Shown in pieces: positions 15,480-23,759 of a stretch of 38,385 nt of DNA. The position numbers and the translations under genes were made by a program. Location: positions 1 through 38,385 of the forward strand of contig DATJLU010000111.1 in NCBI GenBank assembly GCA_035509275.1, written 5' to 3'. A model generated the notes under the pieces. The model was not told where the DNA came from. It did no database searches and was given only the letters and a program-made list of their open reading frames with translations. Positions within the stretch are counted from its first letter, which is position 1. Each line of letters opens with the position of its first letter. This stretch comes from DAHUYF01 sp035509275 (GTDB lineage Bacteria; Pseudomonadota; Alphaproteobacteria; ATCC43930; CGMCC-115725).

Positions 15480-16065
15480 CCCGCTCCGCACGCCCCGGCC
15501 GATCTTCCTGGGCCAGGAAAATCCGGTTTATCGCAACTGGGTCATGTTGCTGAACGGCTATGGCTTCAATTGGTATCGAGCCGACAACCAGGCGCGCGCC
15601 GACGACCTCCTCATTCGCTCGCGCGCGAGCGAACATCTCACGCAGGCCGCGGCCACCCTGCGTGCCGCCGAGGCGGCGTATCGCCGACGCTTCATCCCGC
15701 CCCCGAGCCGGGAGCGTCCCTCGCCCGACGCGGCGTGTCTCGCCGAGGCGCGCCGTTTGCGCGACGCCGCGGACCGCATCGCCGCGCTCGACACAAGGTT
15801 GCGCGGCGCCGCGGTCCCGGGCGACGACAAGATCTGGGCCCGGCTCCGCACCCGGCAAGAGGACCTGCTGCTGCAGCTGTGCCAATGCGATCTGGCGCTT
15901 GTGGGCATGGCCAATGATCTGGCGGCACTTACCGCCGGCATCGGCGTCGTGCCACAAGCCGGGCTGGCCGCCGACACCGAGCAGGCGATCGACCAGTCGC
16001 TCGCCGAACTCACGACGTCGCTCGCGCGACGCGACGAGCTTCTCGCCACCGGCCTCGGCGGGTGA
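15472..16065 (+). CDS. Helical protein of unknown function, partner of the SPFH protein
   Basis: The 197 residues start at ATG 15472, inside the last codons of the SPFH gene (eight-base overlap), so coupling is likely. The N-terminus PIFLGQENPVYRNWVMLLNGYGFNWYR is conserved-looking and aromatic-rich. From residue 45 on the protein is mainly long amphipathic helices rich in Ala, Arg and Leu (AAATLRAAEAAYRRRF, then EARRLRDAADRIAALD), suggesting a coiled coil. There is no signal peptide or membrane segment. The family is not recognised; a binding partner of the SPFH scaffold is the simplest guess. Confidence 0.65.
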   Translation: MTDPLRTPRPIFLGQENPVYRNWVMLLNGYGFNWYRADNQARADDLLIRSRASEHLTQAAATLRAAEAAYRRRFIPPPSRERPSPDAACLAEARRLRDAADRIAALDTRLRGAAVPGDDKIWARLRTRQEDLLLQLCQCDLALVGMANDLAALTAGIGVVPQAGLAADTEQAIDQSLAELTTSLARRDELLATGLGG

Positions 16066-16071
16066 TCGGGT

Positions 16072-16758
16072 CTATGTCCGTCGCTGGACCACGACGTCGA
16101 GCCAGTCGGCAATCTTGTCCTGGATGCGGGCATAGACCGCCTCCTGCGGCACGCCCGCGCGCTTCAGCACTTTGAAGGAATGGTCGCCATTCTCGACGCG
16201 ATAGAGCTCCGCGAGAGGGAGTGGCGCGAGCACGGCTTGCAGTTCCTCGGGCGTGCCGAAGGTGTCGCGGGTACCTTGCACGAACAGCATCGGCGCTGCG
16301 ACCTTCGGCAGATGCCGCACCCGCAACTGCCGCGGCTTGCCCGGCGGATGAAGGGGATAGCCGAGCAGCACGACACCCGTAAGTCCGCTCGCGCCCGCCG
16401 CGACCTGTGACGCGATCCGTCCTCCCATCGACTTGCCGCCGATGGCGAGGGCGTGGCGCGCGCTCGTTCGCTGCCGGCGCACGCTATCGATGACGGCGCG
16501 ATAGCAGGCTTCGAGCCGATCGTTTGAATCGGGCAGGCGCCGCCCCGCCTCGATGTAAGGGAAATTGAACGTCACCGCGTCGATGCCGCGCGCCGCCAGC
16601 GCGGTGGCGCAATCGACCATGAAAGCGCTGCTCTGGCCGGCACCGGCGCCGTGGCCCAGGATCAGCGTGATGCCGGCATCGCGGCGCGCCGGCGCGTCAT
16701 ACGCTATGGCGGAGACGCTCTCCCCTCCCTCGATCGGCACGCGAAACGGCTCGGGCAT
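16072..16758 (-). CDS. Alpha/beta hydrolase, KANL3/Tex30-like
   Basis: The 228-residue cytoplasmic alpha/beta hydrolase starts at ATG 16758. The catalytic triad can be read as S110 in GGKSMGG, D165 in QGTRDTFG and H193 in NGDHSF. LILGHGAGAG early on supplies the oxyanion region, and FNFPYIEAGRR is typical of the Tex30/KANL3-like bacterial group. Substrate is unknown; an esterase or dienelactone-hydrolase-like role fits the fold. It begins 16 bases after the stop of the flavoprotein gene and is likely cotranscribed with it. Confidence 0.85.
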   Translation of the reverse strand: MPEPFRVPIEGGESVSAIAYDAPARRDAGITLILGHGAGAGQSSAFMVDCATALAARGIDAVTFNFPYIEAGRRLPDSNDRLEACYRAVIDSVRRQRTSARHALAIGGKSMGGRIASQVAAGASGLTGVVLLGYPLHPPGKPRQLRVRHLPKVAAPMLFVQGTRDTFGTPEELQAVLAPLPLAELYRVENGDHSFKVLKRAGVPQEAVYARIQDKIADWLDVVVQRRT

Positions 16759-16774
16759 TGGCAAGGGCGCGGCG

Positions 16775-18181
16775 TCAATCCCCCGTGCGCGATGAGCGCT
16801 GCGGCGAAACCGGCGTCATCTCGCCGAGAAGGGTCGGGATCAGCTCCGAGACGGTCGGATGAATCGGCACGGCCCATCGCAGCGCCGTGTAAGGAGTGCG
16901 GGCGTTCATCGCGTCGAGGATGCCGTGGATCGCCTCGTCGCCGCCGGTTCCGAGGATCGCCGCGCCGAGGATCTGCTGTGTCTCGGCATCGGCGATCGCG
17001 GTCATGAAGCCCTGCGTTTCGCCCTTCTCGATGGCGCGGCCGACGCGGCTCATGGGCCGCCGGCCGATGAGCAGCGGACGGCCGCTCGCACGTGCCTCCG
17101 CCTCGGTCATGCCGGCGCGGCCGAGCGGCGGATCGATATAGAGGGCATAGCCCGGGATGCGGTCGCTGACGCGCCGCCGGCCACCATCCAGGAGATTGGC
17201 GGCGACGATCTCGAAATCATTGTAGGACGTATGCGTGAAGGCGCCGCGGCCATTGCAGTCACCCAGAGCCCAGATGCCCCGCGTGCTGGTACGCAGCTCA
17301 TCATCGACGACGATATAGCCGCGCTCGTCGACCGCGACCCCCGCCTTGTCCAGCCCAAGATCGTCGGTATTCGGCCGCCGCCCCATCGCCAGCAGCACAT
17401 GGGAGCCGACGACCTCCGGCGGGCCGGACGCGCATTCGGCGATGACGGCGATCTCGCCGCCGCGCGGCTCGAACCGGACGCATTCCGCGCCGACGCGAAT
17501 GGCAATGCCCTCCGCCTCGAGAATCTCCCGGATCGCCGCCGACACTGACTCGTCCTCGCGCGCGATGAGCCGCGGCGCCTTTTCCACGATGGTGACGGCG
17601 CTCCCGAAGCGGCGGTACATCTGCCCGAATTCGAGGCCGATATAGCTGCCGCCGACCACGACGAGGTGGCGCGGCAGCGTGTCGAGCGCGAGCATCGAGG
17701 TATTGGTCAAGGGCGCGATCCGGTCGATCCCGGGCAGGTCCGGAAAGATCGCACGGCCGCCGACATTGATGAAGATGCGCTCCGCCGTGAGCCGCTCCCC
17801 GCCGACCTCGATTTCGTGCGGCGAAAGAAAGCGGGCATGGCCGCGATAGACCCTGCACCGCTCCATGCCCTCGAGCCAGGATTCGACGCCCTTGCGCGCC
17901 CGGGTCGAGATCATGTCCTTGCGCGCCTTCACCACCTTCATGTCGACCGCGACCGCGCCTTGCGTGCTGACGCCATACTCCGCGGCGCGGCGCGCCAGAT
18001 GCGCGGCATAGGCGCTGGCGACAAGCGTCTTGGTCGGGATGCAACCGGTATTGACGCAAGTTCCGCCGAACAGCTTGCGCTCGATCACCGCGACCGACAT
18101 TCCGGCGGCGGTCAGCCGCCCGGCCAAAGGTGGCCCCGCTTGGCCGGCGCCGATGATGAGCGCGTCATAGGTCGACGTCAT
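16775..18181 (-). CDS. FAD-dependent pyridine nucleotide-disulfide oxidoreductase, MerA-like
   Basis: The 468 residues start at ATG 18181 with AAGGAG seven bases upstream. The FAD-binding GAGQAG motif lies at residue 11, the redox-active disulfide at C42 and C47 (GGTCVNTGCIPTKTL), the NAD(P)H-binding VVGGSYIGLE in the middle, and a second FAD motif near WALGDCNG. The C-terminal catalytic pair is H441 and E446 (HPTVSE). This is the class I disulfide reductase fold shared by mercuric reductase, lipoamide dehydrogenase and glutathione reductase. The N-terminal HMA domain and C-terminal Cys pair of true MerA are absent, so mercury reduction is unlikely. Substrate unknown. Confidence 0.88.
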   Translation of the reverse strand: MTSTYDALIIGAGQAGPPLAGRLTAAGMSVAVIERKLFGGTCVNTGCIPTKTLVASAYAAHLARRAAEYGVSTQGAVAVDMKVVKARKDMISTRARKGVESWLEGMERCRVYRGHARFLSPHEIEVGGERLTAERIFINVGGRAIFPDLPGIDRIAPLTNTSMLALDTLPRHLVVVGGSYIGLEFGQMYRRFGSAVTIVEKAPRLIAREDESVSAAIREILEAEGIAIRVGAECVRFEPRGGEIAVIAECASGPPEVVGSHVLLAMGRRPNTDDLGLDKAGVAVDERGYIVVDDELRTSTRGIWALGDCNGRGAFTHTSYNDFEIVAANLLDGGRRRVSDRIPGYALYIDPPLGRAGMTEAEARASGRPLLIGRRPMSRVGRAIEKGETQGFMTAIADAETQQILGAAILGTGGDEAIHGILDAMNARTPYTALRWAVPIHPTVSELIPTLLGEMTPVSPQRSSRTGD

Positions 18182-18348
18182 GAGAGGGCTCCTTCGATCA
18201 TCGCCGCGCCTCAGCTTACCGCCCGGTCCGGAGCGGAGATACGACGTCCTCGGCAAACGTCGCGATCGCTCGATCGCTCATTGCCGCGTCGGAGCGACTC
18301 GCGGCTCCACGCCTCGCTAGTGATGAATTTGCAACGTTCGCGGAAAAA

Positions 18349-18768
18349 ATGGCGGACCTGCGGCATTTGCTACGCGAAATCCGGCTGCAGCTTCCGCATA
18401 GCATGGCGCGCAACGCCTTTGGATTGGAATACCGGATGAAACGACTGACCACGAGCGAGCTGACGCAGCGGCTGACCCCGCGCTTGCGCGAGCATTTCCA
18501 CGGGCGCGGCGTGATCGATCTTCGGGTGTTTCCGAACAAACCAGAGACCCTGTTCGTCTATGTTCATCTGTTTTGCGAACTCGGCGATCTCGTCGACCTC
18601 AAGGTGCTCCAGGCCCTGGCAGCCGAGCTCGGGGTCGAGGTCGAGCGCGGCTGCTGCTACGGGCACACCGTCTGGATCGAAGTGCCGGCAGCATCGCCGG
18701 AATGCGTCATCCTGCCGTTTCCGCGAGCGAACCGGCGGGTCGCTCACCTCCGCACCGGTCAGCTCTGA
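18349..18768 (+). CDS. Small protein of unknown function
   Basis: The frame encodes 139 residues from ATG 18349; a shorter version from ATG 18436 (MKRLTTSELTQRL) is equally plausible because neither has a strong ribosome-binding site. The central part alternates strand and helix (VIDLRVFPNKPETLFVYVHL, then KVLQALAAELGVEVERG), suggesting a small alpha/beta fold. It contains a CCYGHTVWIEV segment with paired Cys. There is no signal peptide or membrane helix. It stands alone between a leftward flavoprotein gene and a convergent MFS gene. No family is recognised. Confidence 0.5.
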   Translation: MADLRHLLREIRLQLPHSMARNAFGLEYRMKRLTTSELTQRLTPRLREHFHGRGVIDLRVFPNKPETLFVYVHLFCELGDLVDLKVLQALAAELGVEVERGCCYGHTVWIEVPAASPECVILPFPRANRRVAHLRTGQL

Positions 18769-18846
18769 TCGCGCCGATCAACCGTTCTGCACGGGTCACG
18801 CGGCGCTCTTCTACTCCAGGTCTCGCCCAGATCAATCTCCGCCCTG

Positions 18847-20055
18847 CTACGCCGGCCGCAGCGCGGCGGGTCGGGCGGATGGCAGCGGCGGGAAGGCGAG
18901 CGCAATCGCGGCCGCGCCCATGCCGATTGCGAACGAGCCGATATAAAGCCAGCCATAGCTCCCGAAAGTGTCGAAGATCCAGCCACCGACCAGCGGGCCG
19001 AATGCCATGCCGAGGCTCGAGACCATCGCCGCCGCGCCAAACACCGTGCCCATGATGCGCGGCCCGAAATACTCCCGCGCCAGCACGGCGTAGAGCGGCA
19101 TCACCCCGCCATAGGCAAGGCCGAAGACCACAGCGACCGAATAGAACGCGCCGAGACGGCTGACGAAGTAGTAGGTCCCCGCCGCCAGTGCCTGGACCAT
19201 GAGCCCGGCGACGAGCACCGGCTTGACGCCGAGGCGATCGGCCAGGACGCCGAGCAGCAGGCGGCCACCCAGTCCCGACAGCCCCTCGACGCTGTAGATC
19301 GTAACCGCCGCCATCACCGGCAGGCCACAGCTGATGGCATAGCTCACCGTGTGGAAGATCGGTCCGGAATGCGCCGCGCAGCAGGTGAAGAAGGTGAGCG
19401 CGAGCACGATGAATTGCGGCGAGCGCAGCGCCTCGCCCACTTTCATTCCGGGATCATTCCCGGCGCCGGCACGCAACGCCGCGGCCGCGGCGACGGGCGG
19501 CCGACGCACCAGCAACGCAGCGGGCACCAACAGCAACCAGGCGGCGATGCCGATCGTGAGCTGCGCCGTGCGCCAATCATAGGTCGTGATCAGCCAGCGC
19601 GCGAAGGGCGAGACCGTCATCGGCGCCACGCCCATGCCCGCCGATACGAGCGAGACGGCGAGGCCGCGATGATCCTCGAACCAGGACGCGGCCGCCGCGA
19701 TCATCGGCGCGTAAAAGCTGCCGGCGGCAAGGCCGACGAGCACGCCGTAGGCGAGCTGGAACTCGATGAGGTGCGTGGCATGGCTCGCCAAGACCAGCCC
19801 AAGCCCGAGCAGCACGGCGCCTGTCAGCACCACGATGCGCGTGCCGAAGCGGTCGCTGAGCGCGCCCCAGCCAAAGGCCGCGACGCCCATGGTCAGGAAA
19901 TCGAGCGTCATCGCGCTCGCCACGCCGGCACGCGTCCAGCCCGTCGCCGCCGTGATCGGCTGCAGGAAGACCGCCAGCGAGAACATCGAGCCGATGCCGA
20001 CGCAGGTCATCAAGGCGCCGACCGCGACGATGACCCACCTGTAGTGCCGCGTCAT
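18847..20055 (-). CDS. MFS transporter, oxalate/formate antiporter-like
   Basis: The 402-residue inner-membrane transporter has about twelve hydrophobic segments and the MFS loop motif GALSDRFGTR between helices 2 and 3, repeated as GVLADRLGVK in the second half. It resembles the OFA/monocarboxylate group. ATG at 20055 is preferred, with GGAGGG seven bases upstream; codons at 20061 and 20073 are too close to or before that site. It is the last gene of a TetR-GST-MFS operon, 24 bases after the GST gene, so export or import of a compound also handled by the transferase is likely. Confidence 0.87.
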   Translation of the reverse strand: MTRHYRWVIVAVGALMTCVGIGSMFSLAVFLQPITAATGWTRAGVASAMTLDFLTMGVAAFGWGALSDRFGTRIVVLTGAVLLGLGLVLASHATHLIEFQLAYGVLVGLAAGSFYAPMIAAAASWFEDHRGLAVSLVSAGMGVAPMTVSPFARWLITTYDWRTAQLTIGIAAWLLLVPAALLVRRPPVAAAAALRAGAGNDPGMKVGEALRSPQFIVLALTFFTCCAAHSGPIFHTVSYAISCGLPVMAAVTIYSVEGLSGLGGRLLLGVLADRLGVKPVLVAGLMVQALAAGTYYFVSRLGAFYSVAVVFGLAYGGVMPLYAVLAREYFGPRIMGTVFGAAAMVSSLGMAFGPLVGGWIFDTFGSYGWLYIGSFAIGMGAAAIALAFPPLPSARPAALRPA

Positions 20056-20079
20056 GACCATTCCCTCCGGCAAGCTGCG

Positions 20080-20691
20080 TTATGCGGCATGCGGGAACGG
20101 CTCGCGCCACGCGGGCAGCTCGTTCATCCGCTCGTGCCAGCGAACAATCTCGGCGAAGCCCTCCAGCGGCAGGCGTGCCTTCTCGGCGTAGGGCAGCGTG
20201 GCGGCCAAGGCGAAATCGGCGACGCTCAAGCGATCTTCGACGACGTAGCGGCGGCCGCGGAGATGATCGTTCAGCACCGCGCCATAGCTCCGGAAAGCTC
20301 CCTTCGGCTCCTCGAGCGCGGCCGGGTCCGGCGCGCGTCCGACCTTGGGCTTGACGATGTTTTGAAAATAGAACGCCGCGCCGTGCCGGCTGAAATGCTG
20401 CGCGTCCCACATCAGCCAACGCAAGACTTCGATCTGGCGCGCGTCATGCGGCCAGAGATCGGCCCCGGCCTTGTCCGAGAGGTAGCACATGATGGCATTC
20501 GATTCCGTCAGCAGCCGCGCGCCATCTTGCAGCACCGGAACCTGGCCATTGGGATTGAGCGCGAGGAAGTCCGGCGTCCGGCTCTCGCCGCGGAAGACAT
20601 CGATGCGGACGAAGTCGACGGGCAGATCGAGATAGCGGGCCACCGCGCAGGTTTTTCGGGGGTTCAGCGCCTCGCCATAGAAAAGCTTCAT
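20080..20691 (-). CDS. Glutathione S-transferase
   Basis: The 203-residue protein starts at ATG 20691 behind GAGGGAGGA. The thioredoxin-like N-terminal domain shows MKLFYGEALNPRKTC, the cis-proline motif NGQVPVL and the glutathione-contact ESNAI (about 60-67). The helical C-terminal domain includes LSVADFALAATLPYA with the N-capping box Asp. Function is likely conjugation of glutathione to an electrophile, or a related thiol transfer. It lies between the tetR gene (35 bases upstream) and the MFS gene. Confidence 0.9.
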   Translation of the reverse strand: MKLFYGEALNPRKTCAVARYLDLPVDFVRIDVFRGESRTPDFLALNPNGQVPVLQDGARLLTESNAIMCYLSDKAGADLWPHDARQIEVLRWLMWDAQHFSRHGAAFYFQNIVKPKVGRAPDPAALEEPKGAFRSYGAVLNDHLRGRRYVVEDRLSVADFALAATLPYAEKARLPLEGFAEIVRWHERMNELPAWREPFPHAA

Positions 20692-20726
20692 CGTCGTTTC
20701 CTCCCTCGAACGAAACGCCGCTAGGT

Positions 20727-21395
20727 TCAGCCCGCGCGCCGCCGCCGCGAGGCGCCATCCTCGCTTGGCGGGCGCAGCGATTCCAGGTAGCGCGCCAGCG
20801 TTTTCCCGCCGGCTTTGAGGCTGTCCGCGCTTTGAAAGCACTTTGCCAGGGATATGTAGCCTTCATAGGCGGCGATCAGGGATGTCGCCGTCTCATCGGC
20901 GTCGACGTCCTGCCGCACTGTCCCGCGGCTCTTCCCCTCTCGCAACGCGCTCGCAACCGCGACGTGCCACTCCTCGAACAGTTTGGCCGTTCGCTTTCGG
21001 AAGCCCTCGTCGAGCGGCGACATTTCCTGCGCCAGGTTGTTCAGCGGGCAGCCGCACCGGACATGCTCGGGCTTGAGCGATGTGCCCGCGACGATGTCGA
21101 TCAGCGCATCGATCGGATTCGCGGCGGCGCGCAAAGGCGCTTGCCATTTCTCCCGCATGATCGCCGCGATCACTTCGTCGACGACGGCGTAACCCAATGC
21201 CTCTTTGTTGTCGAAGTGATGGTACATCGCGCCCTTGGTCACGCCGACCTTGAGCAAGATCGTCTCGAGATCGGAGCCGCGGAAGCCCGACCGGTGCATT
21301 TCCTCGAACGCCGCCTGCAGCAGCGCGCCGCGGGTCCGCGCCGGATCGCGCGCCGTCGCCTTGCTGCCGCGCTTCTTTGCCTGCGCGTCTAACAT
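20727..21395 (-). CDS. TetR-family transcriptional regulator
   Basis: The 222 residues start at ATG 21395. The N-terminal helix-turn-helix is clear: LETILLKVGVTKGAMYHHF followed by DNKEAL. The C-terminal ligand domain contains CGCPLNN, typical of the NemR/AcrR-like branch that senses electrophiles through cysteine. It heads the TetR-GST-MFS operon. A palindrome overlaps its start codon, so it probably represses its own operon and is released by the compound that the GST and the transporter handle. Confidence 0.9.
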   Translation of the reverse strand: MLDAQAKKRGSKATARDPARTRGALLQAAFEEMHRSGFRGSDLETILLKVGVTKGAMYHHFDNKEALGYAVVDEVIAAIMREKWQAPLRAAANPIDALIDIVAGTSLKPEHVRCGCPLNNLAQEMSPLDEGFRKRTAKLFEEWHVAVASALREGKSRGTVRQDVDADETATSLIAAYEGYISLAKCFQSADSLKAGGKTLARYLESLRPPSEDGASRRRRAG

Positions 21396-21409
21396 ACCGA
21401 CCAGTATGT
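21392..21409. promoter_or_regulatory. Probable TetR operator over the tetR start codon
   Basis: ACATAC (21392-21397) and GTATGT (21404-21409) form a perfect inverted repeat with a six-base spacer, the usual TetR operator geometry. The tetR ATG (21395-21393) lies inside the left arm. A further TATGT follows on the right. Binding here would block both transcription and start-codon access. Confidence 0.65.
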
Positions 21410-21529
21410 ATGTACGATGGACGAAGTCAAGCGGGGCTTGCCCTGGTGTTTCGCTCCGCCGAGCCAACCATCTTGCTTGACAAGCTCCGGGGCGGCATGT
21501 TCCCTTTATGTTCCTATCCAGTGAGCAGG

Positions 21530-22771
21530 ATGGAAGCGACAATTCTCCATGCCGACCTGGACGCCTTTTATGCCTCGGTCGAGCAGCTGCTGGACCCGTC
21601 GCTGCGCGGCAAGCCGATCGCCGTCGGTGGCGGGGTCGTGCTCGCCGCCTCCTACGAAGCCAAAGCCTTCGGGGTATCCAGCGGCATGTCGGGACGGCGG
21701 GCCCGCGCCCTCTGCCCGCACCTCATTTTTGTCAGCGGCCATTTCAGCGAGTACCAGCGGCTGGGCGATGCCGCGATCGGGATCGTCGGCGATTTCACGC
21801 CGCTGGTTGAGCGGATGTCGATCGACGAGGCTTTTGCCGATGTGGCGGGCTGCACGCATCTGTTTGGGTCGCCCGCCGACATTGCGGGGGAGATCCGGCG
21901 CCGCGTTCGGTCGGAGCTGGGGCTGCCGATTTCCGTCGGCGTCGCGCGCACGAAGCACCTCGCGAAAATCGCCTCGCAAGTGGCCAAACCCGATGGCCTC
22001 GTGGTCGTCGATCCCGGCGCCGAGCTCGCGTTCCTGCACGATCTGCCGGTCGAGCTGATGTGGGGCGTCGGCCCCGTCGCCAAGGCGCGGCTGGCCGAGA
22101 TTGGCGTGCAGACCATCGGCCAGCTGGCGCAGACCCCGGGATGGTCGCTCGACCGGCTGCTCGGTCGCGCGGCCGGAGAGAAGCTCGCGGCGCTCGCCTG
22201 GAATCGCGACCCGCGGGACATTGAGACGCGCCACCGGGCACGGTCGGCCGGAGCACAATCGGCCCTCGGCAAGAAGCCCGCGGATGAGCGGGTCTTTCGA
22301 CCCGCGCTCTGCCATCTCGCGGATCGAATCGCTGCCCGGCTCCGAGCCAAGTCTTTGTCGGGTCGAACGGTGACCGTGCGCGTTCGCTTCGCCGATCTCC
22401 GCTCGGTCACGCGCTCCCTGACGCTGGACGCGCCCGTCTCGGCAACCGCGATCCTCGCCGAGGTCGCGGCGGAGCTGGTCGGCAAAGCCCTCGCCGATCA
22501 CCCCGGCGAAAGCACCATCTCGCTCTTAGGCATCTCCGTATCGCATCTCATCAATCATCGGGAGCTGCAGCTGGAACTGCCGCTCAGGCTTGGCGATGAA
22601 GGCCGTCGCCCCGGCAGCAAGAAAGGCATCGCGCGCTCCGCCGCCGATCGCGCTGTCGACAAGATCCGCGAGCGGTTCGGATGGGGAGCGGTCGGATATG
22701 GGGCGGTCGCGTTGGGGCTCACCGGTTCCGTCCCCGATGCGTTTCGCACGCTGGCCGAACGGGAGCTGTAG
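21530..22771 (+). CDS. dinB: DNA polymerase IV (Y family)
   Basis: The error-prone lesion-bypass polymerase has 413 residues from ATG 21530 (MEATILHADLDAFYASVEQ). Catalytic acidic residues D9, D99 and E100 (SIDEAF) are present, along with YEAKAFGVSSGM, the SVGVARTKHLAKIASQVAKP palm motif and a little-finger domain. LQLELPL near residue 355 resembles a beta-clamp-binding motif. The C-terminal extension is typical of alphaproteobacterial DinB. The ribosome-binding site is weak; ATG at 21497 would add eleven residues. No LexA box was identified. It is divergent from the tetR operon. Confidence 0.93.
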   Translation: MEATILHADLDAFYASVEQLLDPSLRGKPIAVGGGVVLAASYEAKAFGVSSGMSGRRARALCPHLIFVSGHFSEYQRLGDAAIGIVGDFTPLVERMSIDEAFADVAGCTHLFGSPADIAGEIRRRVRSELGLPISVGVARTKHLAKIASQVAKPDGLVVVDPGAELAFLHDLPVELMWGVGPVAKARLAEIGVQTIGQLAQTPGWSLDRLLGRAAGEKLAALAWNRDPRDIETRHRARSAGAQSALGKKPADERVFRPALCHLADRIAARLRAKSLSGRTVTVRVRFADLRSVTRSLTLDAPVSATAILAEVAAELVGKALADHPGESTISLLGISVSHLINHRELQLELPLRLGDEGRRPGSKKGIARSAADRAVDKIRERFGWGAVGYGAVALGLTGSVPDAFRTLAEREL

Positions 22772-22844
22772 CCAGCGCTGGAGCTGGGAGCGCCTAGCTA
22801 GATATAGGCAGATAAACTGCACAGGACAACTTTACAGTTAGACT

Positions 22845-22854
22845 GCATATATGC
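22845..22854. promoter_or_regulatory. Palindrome upstream of marR, possible operator
   Basis: GCATATATGC is a perfect ten-base palindrome directly before the marR start at 22856. AACTG (22815-22819) and CAGTT form a wider inverted repeat upstream, within an AT-rich patch. The position fits autorepression by the MarR protein. Confidence 0.4.
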
Positions 22855-22855
22855 C

Positions 22856-23317
22856 ATGCTTATGGCAATGGACGATCTTAATGAGCCCCGATCCCTGCGC
22901 GCCGCCGCGCTTGCGACCGAGCTCCGAGCCACGTTCGGCAAGCTGAAGCGGCGTCTGCGCGAGCAGGCGGATGTGGGCGATCTGACACCCTCGCAAGTGT
23001 CCGTGCTTCTGCGCCTCGAAAAGGACGGCGCCGCCACGGCGTCGAGCCTCGCGCGGGCCGAGGGCATGCGCCCGCAATCGATGGCCGCGGTCGTCGCCGC
23101 ACTGGAGACCGCTGGTCTCGTGAGCGGCGCGCCGGACCCGACGGACGGACGCCAGACCCTCCTCTCGCTGACCGACGCCTGCCGCACATGGGTCCAGGAG
23201 GGCCGTGCGGCGCGACAGGACTGGCTTTCCCGGACCATCGCGGCGCGGCTCACCCCGGAGGAACAAGACCACCTCGCCGCAGCCGTCGAGCTGCTGGCGC
23301 GGCTGATCGATGACTGA
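22856..23317 (+). CDS. MarR-family transcriptional regulator
   Basis: The 153-residue winged-helix regulator has a recognition region TASSLARAEGMRPQSMAAVV followed by a beta wing with DPTDGRQTLLSLT, and dimerisation helices at both ends. Three in-frame ATG codons (22856, 22862, 22868) compete; none has a clear ribosome-binding site, and the first may be used as part of a short leader. It stands at the head of a unit with a membrane protein and an MFS exporter, so it likely represses efflux until a phenolic or drug-like ligand binds. Confidence 0.9.
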   Translation: MLMAMDDLNEPRSLRAAALATELRATFGKLKRRLREQADVGDLTPSQVSVLLRLEKDGAATASSLARAEGMRPQSMAAVVAALETAGLVSGAPDPTDGRQTLLSLTDACRTWVQEGRAARQDWLSRTIAARLTPEEQDHLAAAVELLARLIDD

Positions 23318-23372
23318 CGAACGTCGCGCCGGCCGATCGCCGGTCGAACCCGAAACGCTCTCGAGGATATTC

Positions 23373-23429
23373 ATGGCGCTGACCACGCTCGACCCGAACA
23401 CCGACCTTCCAGCCAAGCGGAGCACCTGA
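23373..23429 (+). pseudogene. 18-codon ORF, probable remnant of an isochorismatase-family hydrolase gene
   Basis: ATG at 23373 has GAGG six bases upstream and the frame ends with TGA directly before the next start codon. The encoded MALTTLDPNT matches, from memory, the N-terminus common in isochorismatase-like cysteine hydrolases (MxLTTLDPxTALIVIDLQ). The family's catalytic part is missing and the frame continues with DLPAKRST. A deletion from an ancestral MarR-hydrolase-membrane protein-MFS operon is the simplest explanation. Confidence 0.45.
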
Positions 23430-23759
23430 ATGGCCTGGCCCGATCTGCTGTCCTATGTCTTCGGCGGCGCCGTCCTGGCGAACGCCGTCCCCCACCTCGT
23501 CGCCGGCATGATGGGCCGCCCGTTCCAGAGCCCGTTCGCCAAGCCGCCCGGACAGGGCCTCTCCTCCTCGACCGTCAACGTGCTCTGGGGCTTCTTCAAT
23601 CTCGTGGTCGGCTACCTCCTGGTCTGCCGGGTCGGAGATTTCGACCTGAAAGACACGCCCGACATCGCCGCGCTCGGCCTCGGCGTGTTGCTGCTGAGCC
23701 TGTTCCTGGCGCGGCAGTTCGGCCGCTTCAACGGCGGCAACGCGCCAGGGCGTTCATGA
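23430..23759 (+). CDS. Small inner-membrane protein in MarR/MFS operon
   Basis: The 109 residues have three predicted membrane segments (about 5-28, 48-67 and 78-96). ATG at 23430 follows GGAG. The gene overlaps the MFS start by four bases (ATGA), so the two are coupled. Its family is not recognised; it may assist the transporter. The segment VLWGFFNLVVGYLL is typical of short DUF-type membrane proteins. Confidence 0.72.
   Translation: MAWPDLLSYVFGGAVLANAVPHLVAGMMGRPFQSPFAKPPGQGLSSSTVNVLWGFFNLVVGYLLVCRVGDFDLKDTPDIAALGLGVLLLSLFLARQFGRFNGGNAPGRS

Noticed and set aside
16775..18181. Assignment as mercuric reductase (merA)
   Set aside because: The C-terminal Cys pair and N-terminal HMA domain are missing and no mer genes are nearby.
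19351..20724. Open frame of 457 codons on the plus strand
   Set aside because: It is antisense to the MFS and GST genes, which have full family motifs and ribosome-binding sites on the minus strand.
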